Below are positions 17,531-27,347 of a DNA stretch of 64,000 bases, piece after piece; position 1 is the stretch's first letter; every line of letters begins with the position of its first letter. A program made the position numbers and the translations under genes. Where the stretch lies: positions 1 through 64,000 of the forward strand of contig JYOB01000008.1 of NCBI GenBank assembly GCA_000955795.1, given 5' to 3'. The notes under the pieces are model-generated. The model was not told where the DNA came from. It saw only the letters and a program-made list of their open reading frames with translations, and did not search any database. This DNA is from Burkholderiaceae bacterium 26 (GTDB taxonomy: Bacteria; Pseudomonadota; Gammaproteobacteria; Burkholderiales; Burkholderiaceae).

Positions 17531-18382
17531 ATGAAAAACGCGCGTGCAATCGTGATGCTGGTCGTCGCATTGGTAGCGGGGATCGCGGCCGTTGTCTCTG
17601 CATCACGCTGGCTGTCTCAGCAGTCATCCAGCTCCGTCAAACAAGTCGCGGTGGCCGCCAGCGACATGGATCTTGGCCAACCGCTGGGCAATGAGCAATT
17701 GCGCATGGTCAGCTGGCCAGCCGGCAGCTTGCCGCCCGGCACGTTTGACGATCCCAAGGCGCTGCAAGGGCGCGTGGTGCGCGCGAGCCTGCAGAAAGGC
17801 GAACCGATTCTGGAGAGCAAGCTTGCACCCATCGGGACCAAGGGCGGGCTTTCTGCCGTCATCGCGGAAGGCAAGCGCGCCATTACCGTGCGTGTGAATG
17901 ACGTGGTGGGCGTAGCGGGCTTCGCACTGCCAGGCAACCTGGTCGACGTGATCGTCAACACCAATGAAGACGCGAAGAGCGCGAACAACAATAACAACAG
18001 CATCTCCAAGATCGTGCTGGAAAAGATCCTGGTGCTGGCAGTCGCACAGCAAGTCAGCCGCGACGACACGCAACCCAAGGTCGTCAACGCGGTCACGCTG
18101 GAAGTCACACCCGATCAGGCAGAGAAGCTCGATGTGGCGCGCAGCGTCGGAACGCTCTCGCTGGTGCTGCGCAATCAGGTCGACGTGGCCGCCACGGCAA
18201 CCGGCGGCGCCACCAAGGGCACCTTGCTGGGCACGCCCGCAGCGGAGCCCGCACCCAAGGTGGTGATGGTCAGCACGACGCGTGCAACCGCCAAGGTGCG
18301 CCACGTTGCCTCGGGCCCGATCCGGCAACGCGACTGCATCGGTGTCCTGGCTGGCGTGCAGGGCAGCATGGAATGCTTCTGA
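17531..18382 (+). CDS. cpaB: Flp pilus assembly protein CpaB/RcpC
   Basis: 283 aa. N-terminal membrane anchor or signal (1-30), then a SAF/antifreeze-like domain (about 38-105, with VAASDMDLGQPL and GRVVRASLQKGEPI) and the RcpC/CpaB beta-rich domain with ITVRVNDVVGVAGFALPGNLVDVIV. Periplasmic partner of the secretin in the Tad outer-membrane channel. Good Shine-Dalgarno AAGGGGGA before the start. An asparagine run (about 151-156) interrupts the domain in a loop. Confidence 0.92.
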   Translation: MKNARAIVMLVVALVAGIAAVVSASRWLSQQSSSSVKQVAVAASDMDLGQPLGNEQLRMVSWPAGSLPPGTFDDPKALQGRVVRASLQKGEPILESKLAPIGTKGGLSAVIAEGKRAITVRVNDVVGVAGFALPGNLVDVIVNTNEDAKSANNNNNSISKIVLEKILVLAVAQQVSRDDTQPKVVNAVTLEVTPDQAEKLDVARSVGTLSLVLRNQVDVAATATGGATKGTLLGTPAAEPAPKVVMVSTTRATAKVRHVASGPIRQRDCIGVLAGVQGSMECF

Positions 18383-18491
18383 CCCGCCATACCTGACAGT
18401 TCTTCAACACGCATTGCAACGTAGAGGTTAACCAGCCACAGCGTATCAACCGCATTTTCATCCTGTGCAGCAGACCCTCGGGGGGGGAGAT

Positions 18492-20465
18492 ATGAAGACG
18501 AACCAAAAAACCAATGTCGCCACTGTCGCGCCACGTAGCGGACAGATCCTCGGCAGCACACGCATGCTCGTCCTGGCGAGTGCCGCCGGCGCCATGCTCT
18601 GCATGCCAACGCACGCGACAGCACAGACGGCCATGGAAGCGGGTGCCGTAGCCAAGTCCACCACAGCACCGGTCGTGATGCAGTCTCGTGCCGGTGGATC
18701 CGCACCGGTGCAGATGACGATCAGCATGAACCCGGCGCTGGCGACCGCACCGGTGGCTGATGTACGTGGGCCAAACTGCACGGGCGCTGTGCGCGGCGAA
18801 AGCAGCGTGGTGGTGCCGGTTGGCAAGTCTTCGCTCATCTCGCTACCGGAGCCCGTGCGCAATCGCACCCTCGGCAATCCAGCCGTGGTGCAAGCCACCA
18901 TGGTGTCGCCGCAATCCATGTATCTGCTGGGCCGCAGTGTGGGCACCACCAACATGATCGTGCAAGGTCGCAGCGGCGCCTGCAGCATCGTCAATGTGGT
19001 GGTCAACGCAGATGCAGGCGGCTTGCAGACCTCGCTCGCGCAGCTGATGCCGGGTGAAAGCAAGATTCGTGTGATGACCGCGGCTGACAGCTTGGTGCTC
19101 GCCGGCAACGTGTCGAGCGCGCAGGCCGCGCAGCAAGCCATGGAAATCGCACACGCCTATGCAGCCTCCGCACAGAGTGGCGCAGACAAGGGCGGTGGCG
19201 CAGCCGGTGCACCCGCCGGCGCCAGCGTCATCAACATGATGATCGTGGATACGCCGCAGCAGGTCATGCTGGAAGTGAAGGTGGCGGAAGTGTCGAAGAC
19301 CCTGCTGAACCAGCTGGGCTCGGCACTCAATATCCAAGGCGGATTCGGCTCGTGGAGCGGCGGCCTCTTGACCTCCCTGTTGACCGGCTCGTCTACCGCG
19401 CTCTTTGGCAACAAGGCGAACAACCGGCCCTTCCAGGTTGAGCTGGATGCGCAAAAGAACGACAGCCTGGTGAAGATCCTTGCCGAGCCGAATCTCGTCA
19501 CGCTCAGTGGGCAGGAAGCCAGCTTCCTGGCAGGTGGCAAGATCTACATCCCGGTTGCGCAGAGCAGCAGCTCAGGCGGTGCACCCACCATCACGCTGCA
19601 AGAAGAGGAATACGGCGTTGGCCTGAAGTTCACGCCAACCGTGATGGCCAATGGCCGCATTAACCTCAAGGTGGCACCGGAGGTGTCGGAACTCTCCCCC
19701 ACGGGCGCAACTGTCACCGGTGCTAACACGAACGGCCAGACCATCCTGCCGCTCATCACCACGCGGCGCGCCTCCACCACCGTGCAGATGCGTGACGGAG
19801 AGAGCTTCGCCATCGGTGGGCTGCTGCAAGACAACGCACGCGGTTCGCTGAAGGCATTGCCTGGCGCGGGCGAAATCCCCGTCCTGGGCACGCTTTTCCG
19901 CAGCACGCAGTTCCAGCATGATCTGACGGAACTGGTCATCGTCATCACGCCGCGACTGGTGCAGCCAATGCAGACAGCCTCGTATCCGCTGCCGACTGAC
20001 AGCTTCTCGACGCCCAACGAGCTTGCCGTCTACCTGACGGGCAACATGGAAGGCTCCGGCGCCAAGAATCGCGCAGCCAAACCAGCAACGGCCGCTGCAC
20101 CTGCAACGGCACCGCAGGCACCCGCACAGGCACCGAGCGCACCCACTGCGCCCAGCTCGCAGGCGCCGATGCCGGCTCCGGTTGCACCCGCCCCGGTGGC
20201 CCCGGCCATGCCTGCTCCGCGCACTGAGGTGAGCATCGCCCCGCCCACGCAGCCGGCAGACGTCACGCCAGAAAAGCCGGCGGCCACGCTACCGGTTGCA
20301 GAAGCCGCGCCCGCCACAGCATCGGCCCCGGCGCCCACGGACGACAACGCCGCGCGTGTCGCCCGCATCGAAGCCACCGCAGCACGGCTGGCCCAGGCCA
20401 GAACCAAGACGCAGGGCCGGCAGACGGCAGTGGCCGATACGACCACAACCCCGCAGACACGCTAA
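18492..20465 (+). CDS. cpaC: Tad secretin CpaC/RcpA with long Pro/Ala C-terminal tail
   Basis: 657 aa outer-membrane secretin for the Tad pilus. Signal peptide to about residue 46, the pilus-and-flagella N-domain (about 100-170, VPVGKSSLISLPEPV), a BON-type region, then the secretin domain with VMLEVKVAEVSKTLLNQLG, LAEPNLVTLSGQEASFLAGG and FAIGGLLQDN, ending with LTELVIVITPRLV near residue 495. About 130 further residues form a low-complexity Ala/Pro-rich, probably disordered tail not typical of CpaC. The start at 18492 follows GGGGGGAGAT. Confidence 0.93.
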   Translation: MKTNQKTNVATVAPRSGQILGSTRMLVLASAAGAMLCMPTHATAQTAMEAGAVAKSTTAPVVMQSRAGGSAPVQMTISMNPALATAPVADVRGPNCTGAVRGESSVVVPVGKSSLISLPEPVRNRTLGNPAVVQATMVSPQSMYLLGRSVGTTNMIVQGRSGACSIVNVVVNADAGGLQTSLAQLMPGESKIRVMTAADSLVLAGNVSSAQAAQQAMEIAHAYAASAQSGADKGGGAAGAPAGASVINMMIVDTPQQVMLEVKVAEVSKTLLNQLGSALNIQGGFGSWSGGLLTSLLTGSSTALFGNKANNRPFQVELDAQKNDSLVKILAEPNLVTLSGQEASFLAGGKIYIPVAQSSSSGGAPTITLQEEEYGVGLKFTPTVMANGRINLKVAPEVSELSPTGATVTGANTNGQTILPLITTRRASTTVQMRDGESFAIGGLLQDNARGSLKALPGAGEIPVLGTLFRSTQFQHDLTELVIVITPRLVQPMQTASYPLPTDSFSTPNELAVYLTGNMEGSGAKNRAAKPATAAAPATAPQAPAQAPSAPTAPSSQAPMPAPVAPAPVAPAMPAPRTEVSIAPPTQPADVTPEKPAATLPVAEAAPATASAPAPTDDNAARVARIEATAARLAQARTKTQGRQTAVADTTTTPQTR

Positions 20466-20490
20466 CCCGGGAACCATGTGGAGATATGCC

Positions 20491-20829
20491 ATGAACACCA
20501 ATCTCAAATACCTGCAACGCGCCGCACTCTTGATCCTGGCTTGCCAGGCCCTGACTGCCTGCATGACCACGACACCCAACTGGGACAAGCACTTCGGTGA
20601 GGCCGTCACCAGCGTCAAGCAAGCACAGGTGATCAATCCCGACGCACCGGCCGGGTTGCCCGCGCTGAATGGCTATGACGGCAAAGCCGCAGTGGCCGCC
20701 ATGAGCAACTATGACCGTTCGATGACCCGCTTCCCCGCGGGGGGTACTGGCACCGGCAGCGGTGGGTACGGCGGGTTCGGCAGCAGTGGGTACGGCGGTA
20801 GCGGGATGTCCGGCAGCTTCTCGCGCTGA
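20491..20829 (+). CDS. Small tad-locus lipoprotein
   Basis: 112 aa. N-terminal lipoprotein signal with lipobox LTAC (Cys near residue 25), then a short charged region with FGEAVTSVKQAQVINPDAP and a Gly/Ser-rich tail. Start ATG at 20491 behind GTGGAGAT. It sits between the secretin and tadZ, where other tad loci encode small outer-membrane accessory proteins such as RcpB or a pilotin; I infer a similar role by position, not by sequence match. Confidence 0.75.
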   Translation: MNTNLKYLQRAALLILACQALTACMTTTPNWDKHFGEAVTSVKQAQVINPDAPAGLPALNGYDGKAAVAAMSNYDRSMTRFPAGGTGTGSGGYGGFGSSGYGGSGMSGSFSR

Positions 20830-20945
20830 CAGCACTTGGCGGTTGCCCAAACAGCATCCGCCATTGCCAGCCTGATACCAGGCCAGCCCTGTCACAGCGC
20901 GATGCAACGACATAAAGAACACACGATCGAACGGGGAGCTTTGCC

Positions 20946-22154
20946 ATGCTCAAGATTTTGATTGCCTCCGAAGACGGTGAGCGCCTGGCGGACCTTGCAC
21001 GCCTGGTAGCCGCAGCCGGCAGCTACCAGGTCATGCACCTGCATGCTGCACCGGGCAGCCTGTCCACGCATGCCTGCCAACTGCGCGGCGCGGATGCGCT
21101 CATCATCGACCAGCCAAGCAGTGGCCCGAGCCAGATGCTGAGCATCGAACTGCTGCGGCAGCAGTTCACCGACCTGCCCTGCATCCTCGTCACGCAAACC
21201 CAGGAACGCGACGACCTGATTCGCGCACTGCGCGCCGGCGTCAGTGACATCCTGACTTGGCCGCTGGAACGCGCCCAACTGACGACAGCACTCACGCGGC
21301 TGGAAACCAACCACATCCCGAGAACGCGAGAGGAAGCGCGCGTGATTGCCTTCATCTCCAGCAAGGGCGGCGCCGGTTCCAGCTTCATCGCCAGCAACGT
21401 CGGCTACACGCTGGCAGCATACGAACACAAGCGCGTGCTGTTGATCGACCTGAACACGCAGTTCAGCGACACGCACTTTCTGGTGAGCAACAAGACGCCA
21501 CCCGCCACGCTGTCCGAAGTGTGCGCACAGGTCGACCGCCTGGACGATGCCTTCCTGGAAGCGTGTCTGACACGCGTGACCAAGGACTTTGACGTCCTGG
21601 CCGGCGCCAGCGACCCCATCAAGGCAGGCGAGATCAAGAAGGACAAGATCGAGTACGTGCTCTCGCTGGTGTCACCGATCTACGACTTCATCCTGGTGGA
21701 CGTCGGGCAAGCGATCAACCCGCTGTCGATTGCGGTGCTCGACCACTGCGACCAGATCTGCGTCGTGGTCCAGCCGACCATTGCCTTTGCCCGCACGGGG
21801 CGGCGCCTGCTGGATATCCTGCACGGCCTGCATTACCCCGCCGAAAAGCTGCGCATCTTGGTCAACCGGCATGGCAAGCGCGACGAGCTGCCACGCAGCA
21901 CGCTGGAGCAAGTCTTCGGACAGAAGCTCTTCCATGTGCTTCCCGAAGATGCGGCCTCGGTGGATGACTCCATCTGCCAGGGCATGCCCATTGCCCAGCA
22001 TCACCGCAGCAGCGCCATGGCCAAGGCACTCATGGCCTTAGCCAACGTCTTCGCCACAGCGCGCGAGAACGATCGTCACGCGTCGCAAGAGAAGGGCTTC
22101 TCCTTGAGCAAGTTCTTCTCGCGGGCCAAGACGTCGTCTCCGAACATTGCTTGA
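20946..22154 (+). CDS. tadZ: TadZ/CpaE localisation ATPase
   Basis: 402 aa. N-terminal atypical receiver domain (1-125), then a MinD/ParA-type domain with a deviant Walker A, SSKGGAGSSFIASN (ends Ser-Ser rather than Lys-Thr), LLIDLNTQFSD for the second motif and FILVDVGQAI for Walker B. TadZ positions the secretion apparatus at the pole or membrane in other bacteria. Gene order secretin-lipoprotein-tadZ-tadA fits the canonical tad module. Confidence 0.93.
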   Translation: MLKILIASEDGERLADLARLVAAAGSYQVMHLHAAPGSLSTHACQLRGADALIIDQPSSGPSQMLSIELLRQQFTDLPCILVTQTQERDDLIRALRAGVSDILTWPLERAQLTTALTRLETNHIPRTREEARVIAFISSKGGAGSSFIASNVGYTLAAYEHKRVLLIDLNTQFSDTHFLVSNKTPPATLSEVCAQVDRLDDAFLEACLTRVTKDFDVLAGASDPIKAGEIKKDKIEYVLSLVSPIYDFILVDVGQAINPLSIAVLDHCDQICVVVQPTIAFARTGRRLLDILHGLHYPAEKLRILVNRHGKRDELPRSTLEQVFGQKLFHVLPEDAASVDDSICQGMPIAQHHRSSAMAKALMALANVFATARENDRHASQEKGFSLSKFFSRAKTSSPNIA

Positions 22155-22193
22155 GTTTCTCCTGTCCATTTCGCCAGTCAGACGGAGCCCATC

Positions 22194-23558
22194 ATGTCGA
22201 TCCGCGAACAACTCTCCCGCCCGGACCCCGCGCCGATGTCCATGAATGGACACGCGCCACTCCACCACAAGGTGGCGGGCCATCCGGCCTATCGGGACTT
22301 CAAGAAAACCGTGCACGAAGTGGTGCTGGACCGCGTGGATCTGGAACGGCTGGCCCGCTTCCCGACCGAGCAGGTGCGCCACGAGATCGGCACCCTGGTC
22401 AACAACATCATCGACGAAGAAAAGCTACTGCTCAACGACACCGAGCGTCGGCAGATGACCACCGATGTGTATGACGAGATGTTCGGCTTCGGCCCGCTCG
22501 AGCCGCTGCTGCAGGACCCGACGGTGTCTGACATCCTGGTCAACACGGCAAAGCAGGTCTACGTCGAACGCCGTGGCAAGCTGGAACTCACCGACGTCAC
22601 CTTCTACGACGATGCACACCTGATGAAGGTGATCGAGAAGATCGTCTCGCGCGTGGGTCGTCGTATTGACGAAACCAGCCCGATGGTGGACGCACGCCTG
22701 CCCGATGGCTCGCGGGTGAACGCCATCATTCCGCCCTCGGCCATCGATGGCCCGCTGCTCTCGATCCGCCGGTTTGCGACCAACCCGCTGCAGGTGTCGG
22801 ACCTGATCGATCTGAAGACACTCACGCCGCCCATGGCCAAGCTGATGCAAGCCTTGTCGCAAGCCAAGGTGAACGTGCTGGTGTCGGGCGGCACGGGCAG
22901 CGGCAAAACCACACTCCTGAACATCCTCTCGGGCTTCATCCCGGCCGACGAGCGGATGGTCACTATCGAAGATGCCGCAGAACTGCAACTGCGCCAACCG
23001 CACGTGCTGCGCCTGGAAACTCGCCCGCCCAACATCGAGGGTAAAGGTGAGATCACGCAGCGTGCACTGGTTCGCAACGCCCTGCGCATGCGACCAGACC
23101 GCATCCTCCTGGGCGAAGTGCGCGGCGGCGAGGCCCTGGACATGCTCAACGCCATGAATACCGGTCACGAAGGGTCACTCACCACCGTGCACGCCAATAC
23201 CCCGCGCGACGCGCTGACGCGCATGGAAAACATGGTGAACATGGCGGGCCTGAACTTGCCACCCAAAACAATCCGCCAGCAGATCGCATCAGCCATCACC
23301 GTGATCATCCAGGTGGCGCGTTTGACGGATGGGCGCCGCAAAGTCATCAGCATCCAGGAGATCACCGGCATGGAAGGTGATGTCATCAACATGCAGGAAA
23401 TCTTCACCTTCCAGCGCACGGGCATCGCGCAAGACGGGTCCGTCAAGGGGCTCTTCCGCGCCACGGGGGTCTATCCGAAATTTGCCGAGCGGCTGCGCGT
23501 GTTCGGGGTGGGCTTGCCAGACGAAACCTTTGACCCGCAAAGGCACTTTGAGGTCTAA
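22194..23558 (+). CDS. tadA: TadA/CpaF secretion ATPase
   Basis: 454 aa cytoplasmic hexameric ATPase that powers Flp pilus extrusion (and in some bacteria retraction). VirB11/PulE family: Walker [13 protein letters not shown] (about 233-244), Asp box [10 protein letters not shown], Walker [16 protein letters not shown] and a His box [13 protein letters not shown]. Full family length. Start at 22194 with ACGGAG upstream, 39 bp after tadZ. Confidence 0.96.
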   Translation: MSIREQLSRPDPAPMSMNGHAPLHHKVAGHPAYRDFKKTVHEVVLDRVDLERLARFPTEQVRHEIGTLVNNIIDEEKLLLNDTERRQMTTDVYDEMFGFGPLEPLLQDPTVSDILVNTAKQVYVERRGKLELTDVTFYDDAHLMKVIEKIVSRVGRRIDETSPMVDARLPDGSRVNAIIPPSAIDGPLLSIRRFATNPLQVSDLIDLKTLTPPMAKLMQALSQAKVNVLVSGGTGSGKTTLLNILSGFIPADERMVTIEDAAELQLRQPHVLRLETRPPNIEGKGEITQRALVRNALRMRPDRILLGEVRGGEALDMLNAMNTGHEGSLTTVHANTPRDALTRMENMVNMAGLNLPPKTIRQQIASAITVIIQVARLTDGRRKVISIQEITGMEGDVINMQEIFTFQRTGIAQDGSVKGLFRATGVYPKFAERLRVFGVGLPDETFDPQRHFEV

Positions 23559-23622
23559 AGGCTTGAAGCCAAAGCCACCACCAGTGTGGTCCAAGCGCGA
23601 TCTAGAAACGGGGGCACCCTAA

Positions 23623-24600
23623 ATGAACGAAATCTTCTACGCGTTCGCAATCCTGCTGTTCGCGGCCGTCGTGCTCTGCATCGAGGGGGTATACCAGTGG
23701 TGGAACAACTACCACGGCCCCGAGGCCAAGCGTGTTGATGCCCGCATTCGTGCGCTGTCCGCGGGCGGTCACGTCGGCTCCGAACAGCTCTCGATTCTCA
23801 AGAAACGCCTGCTGAGCGAATCACCGCAGTTCCAGCGCTGGTTGATGAGCCTGCCCCGCGTGAGCACGATCGACCGTTGGCTGGAGCAATCCGGCAGCGC
23901 TTGGTCGGTCGCGCAGCTCCTGGGATACACGATCTTGATTGGCGTCGGAGTACTGGCAGTAGGTGCGTTGCTGCCGTTCCCGTTTGGCATCGTGACGGCC
24001 TGCGCGCTGCTCATGTCTGCGCTGCCGGTCTTGCACATCGCATCGCAGCGGCGCAAACGCCTGAAGAAGCTGGAGGCGCAGCTTCCCGACGCGGTGGACA
24101 TGATTGCCCGTGCACTGCGTGCCGGCCACTCCTTCGCCAGCGCGCTGGGCATGGTCGGGCAGGAGATCAAGGAGCCGATGGGGCCCGAGTTCCGCACCAC
24201 ATTCGAAGAAATCAATTACGGCGTGTCGCTCGATGAAGCCTTGACCAACCTCGCCAAGCGAGTGCCCGTCAATGACCTGCGCTACTTCGTGATTGCCGTG
24301 CTCATCCAGCGCGAAAGCGGCGGCAACCTGGCGGAAATTCTCGACACCATCGGCAACCTTGTGCGCGAGCGCCTGAAGCTGTACGACAAGATCCGCGTGC
24401 TGTCAGCCGAAGGGCGGTTGTCGGCATGGATTCTCGGGCTGCTGCCCTTCGGCACCGCCGGCATGATCCTCTTCGTCAACCCGGACTTCATGAAGGTGCT
24501 ATGGACAGACCCGATGGGCCTGAAGATGATCGGCCTGGCGCTGTTCAACATGGTGATGGGGCTGATCTGGATGCGCAAGATCATCCGCATCCGGGTCTGA
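23623..24600 (+). CDS. tadB: TadB inner-membrane platform protein
   Basis: 325 aa T2SSF-domain membrane protein. Membrane helices near the N-terminus (about 5-25), 95-145 and two at the C-terminus, with the conserved cytoplasmic T2SSF segment LPDAVDMIARALRAGHSFASALGMV (about 156-180). Forms the inner-membrane platform with TadC and is engaged by TadA. Short spacing to tadA and tadC supports one operon. Confidence 0.94.
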   Translation: MNEIFYAFAILLFAAVVLCIEGVYQWWNNYHGPEAKRVDARIRALSAGGHVGSEQLSILKKRLLSESPQFQRWLMSLPRVSTIDRWLEQSGSAWSVAQLLGYTILIGVGVLAVGALLPFPFGIVTACALLMSALPVLHIASQRRKRLKKLEAQLPDAVDMIARALRAGHSFASALGMVGQEIKEPMGPEFRTTFEEINYGVSLDEALTNLAKRVPVNDLRYFVIAVLIQRESGGNLAEILDTIGNLVRERLKLYDKIRVLSAEGRLSAWILGLLPFGTAGMILFVNPDFMKVLWTDPMGLKMIGLALFNMVMGLIWMRKIIRIRV

Positions 24601-24670
24601 CTGACGTGCGATATGCAGCACGGTGACCTGACCTGACAACGTGACTTCGTTTTCTTGGGGGGAGACGATC

Positions 24671-25633
24671 ATGCAAACGCTCTATTCCAATCAATATTTC
24701 ATTCTTGTCCTGATCTTCGTGGCCGCCTTTGGCGGTGCACTTGGGCTGCTGCACCTGTTCTCTCCGAACCGCGCACGCGGCCGGATGCAACAGATCGGCG
24801 GCCAGACCGTGGGCGCAGACCTGGCCGGCGGCCCCGACCATGCCTGGGTAGAGAAACTGGCCGCCTGGGCCAAGCCGGTCTCGCAACTGTCGTTGCCCAA
24901 AGACGGCTGGGAGAACTCGCAACTGCGCATCCGCTTCATGAATGCCGGCTGGCGGCAACCGTGGGCGCCATCGCTGTACTTTGGTGTGAAGACGGTGCTG
25001 GCGATCCTCTTCCCGCTGATGGCACTGCTGGTGCTGAGCAGCCGGCCGGAACATCACGACCAGGAGGTGGTCCTCGCTGTTCTGGGGCTACTGAGCGCCA
25101 TTGGCTATTACCTGCCCAATGCGGCACTGGCACGCAAGGTCGAGCATCGTCAGCGCGATGTGTTTGAGGAGTTTCCCGATATGCTCGACCTGCTCACGGT
25201 GTGTGTAGAAGCCGGGCTCGGCTTGGACGCCGCCATGATGCGCGTGTCGGACGAACTCGCACTGCGCTGCCCCGTAATGGCTGAAGAAATGGAACTTACG
25301 CTGCTGGAGCTGCGTTCCGGGTTTCCCAAGGAAAAAGCACTCACCAACCTGGCGCTGCGCACCGGTGTGGAAGACGTCGACCGGTTTGCATCGATGCTAA
25401 TCCAGGCAGACCGTTTCGGTACCAGCCTTGCCGACTCGCTGCGCGTGTTGTCAGACATGTTGCGCACCAAGCGCCGGATGCGTGCCGAAGAACAGGCCGC
25501 CAAGATCGCACTGAAGCTGCTCTTCCCGCTGATCTTCTTCATCTTCCCGACGCTGCTGCTGGTGTTGCTCGGGCCAGCATTCATCCAGATCTACCGTGTG
25601 CTGCTGCCGACCATGACAGGCTCGGGAGGCTGA
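24671..25633 (+). CDS. tadC: TadC inner-membrane platform protein
   Basis: 320 aa T2SSF-domain protein paralogous to TadB. FPDMLDLLTVCVEAGLGLDAAM marks the cytoplasmic domain (about 165-190), ending with hydrophobic helix IALKLLFPLIFFIFPTLLLVLLG. I start at 24671, after GGGGGGAGACGATC; an upstream in-frame ATG at 24641 lacks this context. Last gene of the plus-strand tad operon; no TadD homologue follows it in this window. Confidence 0.93.
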   Translation: MQTLYSNQYFILVLIFVAAFGGALGLLHLFSPNRARGRMQQIGGQTVGADLAGGPDHAWVEKLAAWAKPVSQLSLPKDGWENSQLRIRFMNAGWRQPWAPSLYFGVKTVLAILFPLMALLVLSSRPEHHDQEVVLAVLGLLSAIGYYLPNAALARKVEHRQRDVFEEFPDMLDLLTVCVEAGLGLDAAMMRVSDELALRCPVMAEEMELTLLELRSGFPKEKALTNLALRTGVEDVDRFASMLIQADRFGTSLADSLRVLSDMLRTKRRMRAEEQAAKIALKLLFPLIFFIFPTLLLVLLGPAFIQIYRVLLPTMTGSGG

Positions 25634-25711
25634 CATGCGCGCGCGAATATAGCTGGTAGTGAAGGCCCCCGGACTATCACCTGGCGTATGTGCTAGCGCG
25701 GTGGTTCTGTT

Positions 25712-25735
25712 CCCGGACGTGCGCCGGGCTTTTTC
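25712..25735 (+). terminator. Rho-independent terminator after tadC
   Basis: CCCGG and CCGGG arms around a 7-nt loop followed by CTTTTTCC, 79 bp after the tadC stop. It fits the end of the long flp-tadC transcript. Confidence 0.65.
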
Positions 25736-25852
25736 CTTTGTATCTTTAGCGTTTGGGAAATGGGATTGGGCTTCGGCCTCGGGGTTGAGCTTAGTGGTCT
25801 GCCTTCCTTTCGCGCCCTGCCGGGGCGGGCCTTTGTGCCCATCCCTGTTTCA

Positions 25853-26330
25853 TCCCCTGCCGGGGCTGACGCACTGTCTTGCCAAAGAAAATCAGCAAAG
25901 ATAGATGCGCTCGAGATGGCGACTTCCTCTTGAACTTCTGTAATCAGGGAAAGGGTGGGAATGTCGCTTCGCTCCGACAGTTTTCCCACCTTGTTCCCGG
26001 CCGCTTGCAGAAATTCGAGGCGCCATCTCGGGCAGAGAAGTCACACGCCAAACCCTCTGAACACCAGCCCAAACGAAAAGGCCAACCTCACGATGGGCTG
26101 GCCTTTTTCTCTGGTGCACCGAACATGGCACCGAATCTAAGAATCCACTCAACCTACACAGCGAGCAAAGCAACGCTGAACTCTCGACGGCTTTACCGTC
26201 CCTGCCCTTGATGGCGTCTTGGATTTTTTTGCAAGGAGGAAAAAGGAACTTTCCTCAGCTCGGGCACGTCTTTCTTTGCTGACTTTCTTTGGCAAGACCA
26301 AGAGAGTGGGTCAGGCCCGGCAGGGAATGA
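25853..26330. repeat. Structured intergenic repeat element, copy 2
   Basis: Diverged copy of the element at 2-472. Same sequence of parts: outer CCCTGCCGGGG with CTTGCCAAAGAAA, a large hairpin between about 25930 and 26025 (TCTTGAACTTC against GAAATTCGAGG), a central AAGGCCAACC / GGCTGGCCTTTTT hairpin near 26078-26117, a partly eroded second hairpin, and a right end CTTTCTTTGGCAAGACC leading to CCCGGCAGGG. A further CCCTGCCGGGGC near 25820 suggests nested or repeated ends. It occupies the gap where the two tad gene runs converge. Confidence 0.7.
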
Positions 26331-26401
26331 AAAAGGGGATGAACCACTAGGCCCATCCCCCGAAAAAAATTGAACCAGACCAACACCATTAAGAGACTAA
26401 C

Positions 26402-26848
26402 TCAGGAGCAAACACTACTGCTATTAGGATCCTGTCCCATGACCTCTCGCGGCAAGTAAGTCGAAAACCCCGGCACAGCGAGTTGAGAAAAACCAATCCA
26501 GGTAGCAGGCGAATAAGGCGCCACCGTCATACCGGTCACGCTGACTGCAACACCACCGCAGCTCGTAGCATCACAGCTGGTGCTCACCGCCCCACTGGTG
26601 TCGTACCACTGCACCGACACATTCGCAGACGTGAGCGTCGGCAGAATGGTCTGCATCTTGCTCAATACAGATGTCGAGCCCTGCCCGCAAACCACCGCCT
26701 GTCGCGCCCCCCAGCGCGTCGCTTCTCCCACGGCGTTCCAGGTGAAGAGAATGCGCCCAAAGTCGAGGATGCCAAGCAGCACCGTCAGAAAGAGCGCCAC
26801 CACAATGGCGAACTCAACCGCCGTCGTACCTTTCTGATGTTTATTCAT
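26402..26848 (-). CDS. tadE: TadE-like pseudopilin (1)
   Basis: 148 aa. Short basic N-terminus then TTAVEFAIVVALFLTVLLGILDFGRILF, the TadE hydrophobic segment with the conserved Glu, followed by a secreted domain with four or more cysteines. Expected to be processed by TadV and incorporated as a minor pilin. Its start overlaps the end of the preceding TadE-like gene by 8 bp. Confidence 0.9.
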   Translation of the reverse strand: MNKHQKGTTAVEFAIVVALFLTVLLGILDFGRILFTWNAVGEATRWGARQAVVCGQGSTSVLSKMQTILPTLTSANVSVQWYDTSGAVSTSCDATSCGGVAVSVTGMTVAPYSPATWIGFSQLAVPGFSTYLPREVMGQDPNSSSVCS

Positions 26849-27338
26849 AGGACTGCCTCATGGTCACTGAGATGTTCCCAAACGGAAACGAGGTGATCGA
26901 CCCGGTGCCGCCCGCATAGAAACGCAGGAACGCCATCATGTCGATCACCGGGTTGAACGTGTAGCCCGAGATCGTGACGGTGACGGTGTTGATGGCCGGG
27001 TTGGTCCCTTGTGCAATGTTGGACGTGCAGCTCGTGTTGGACGCATCGCAAATGGAAACCATGCTGGACGTCAGCCCCGGTGCCAGCGGCGCTTGCGTGC
27101 TGCCGACCGTCGGCGTGCCGTAGACCGCCAGATTTGTTGCAGTCGTATAGGAGGTCGTGTTGCCGGCGGCCTGCGTGCTCAGGTAACGGGTGGCGTCTCG
27201 TGTGGCCTTGGCCAAGGTGTTGTACGTGTAGATGGCCCGGCCGAACTCCGTTATCGCGAAGGTGATGGCAAGCAGCAGGCTGAGCATGATGGCCAGTTCG
27301 ACCAGCGCCACGCCATGTTGTCGTTGTCGCGTCTTCAT
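26841..27338 (-). CDS. tadE: TadE-like pseudopilin (2)
   Basis: 165 aa. Same plan as its neighbour: basic start, GVALVELAIMLSLLLAITFAITEFGRAIYTYNTLAKATRDATRY, then an exported domain with a CDASNTSC disulfide candidate. This position may correspond to tadF of other loci. Lies 9 bp downstream of tadG and overlaps the next gene, so the three are one operon. Confidence 0.9.
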   Translation of the reverse strand: MKTRQRQHGVALVELAIMLSLLLAITFAITEFGRAIYTYNTLAKATRDATRYLSTQAAGNTTSYTTATNLAVYGTPTVGSTQAPLAPGLTSSMVSICDASNTSCTSNIAQGTNPAINTVTVTISGYTFNPVIDMMAFLRFYAGGTGSITSFPFGNISVTMRQSYE

Positions 27339-27347
27339 GGTTTGCTC

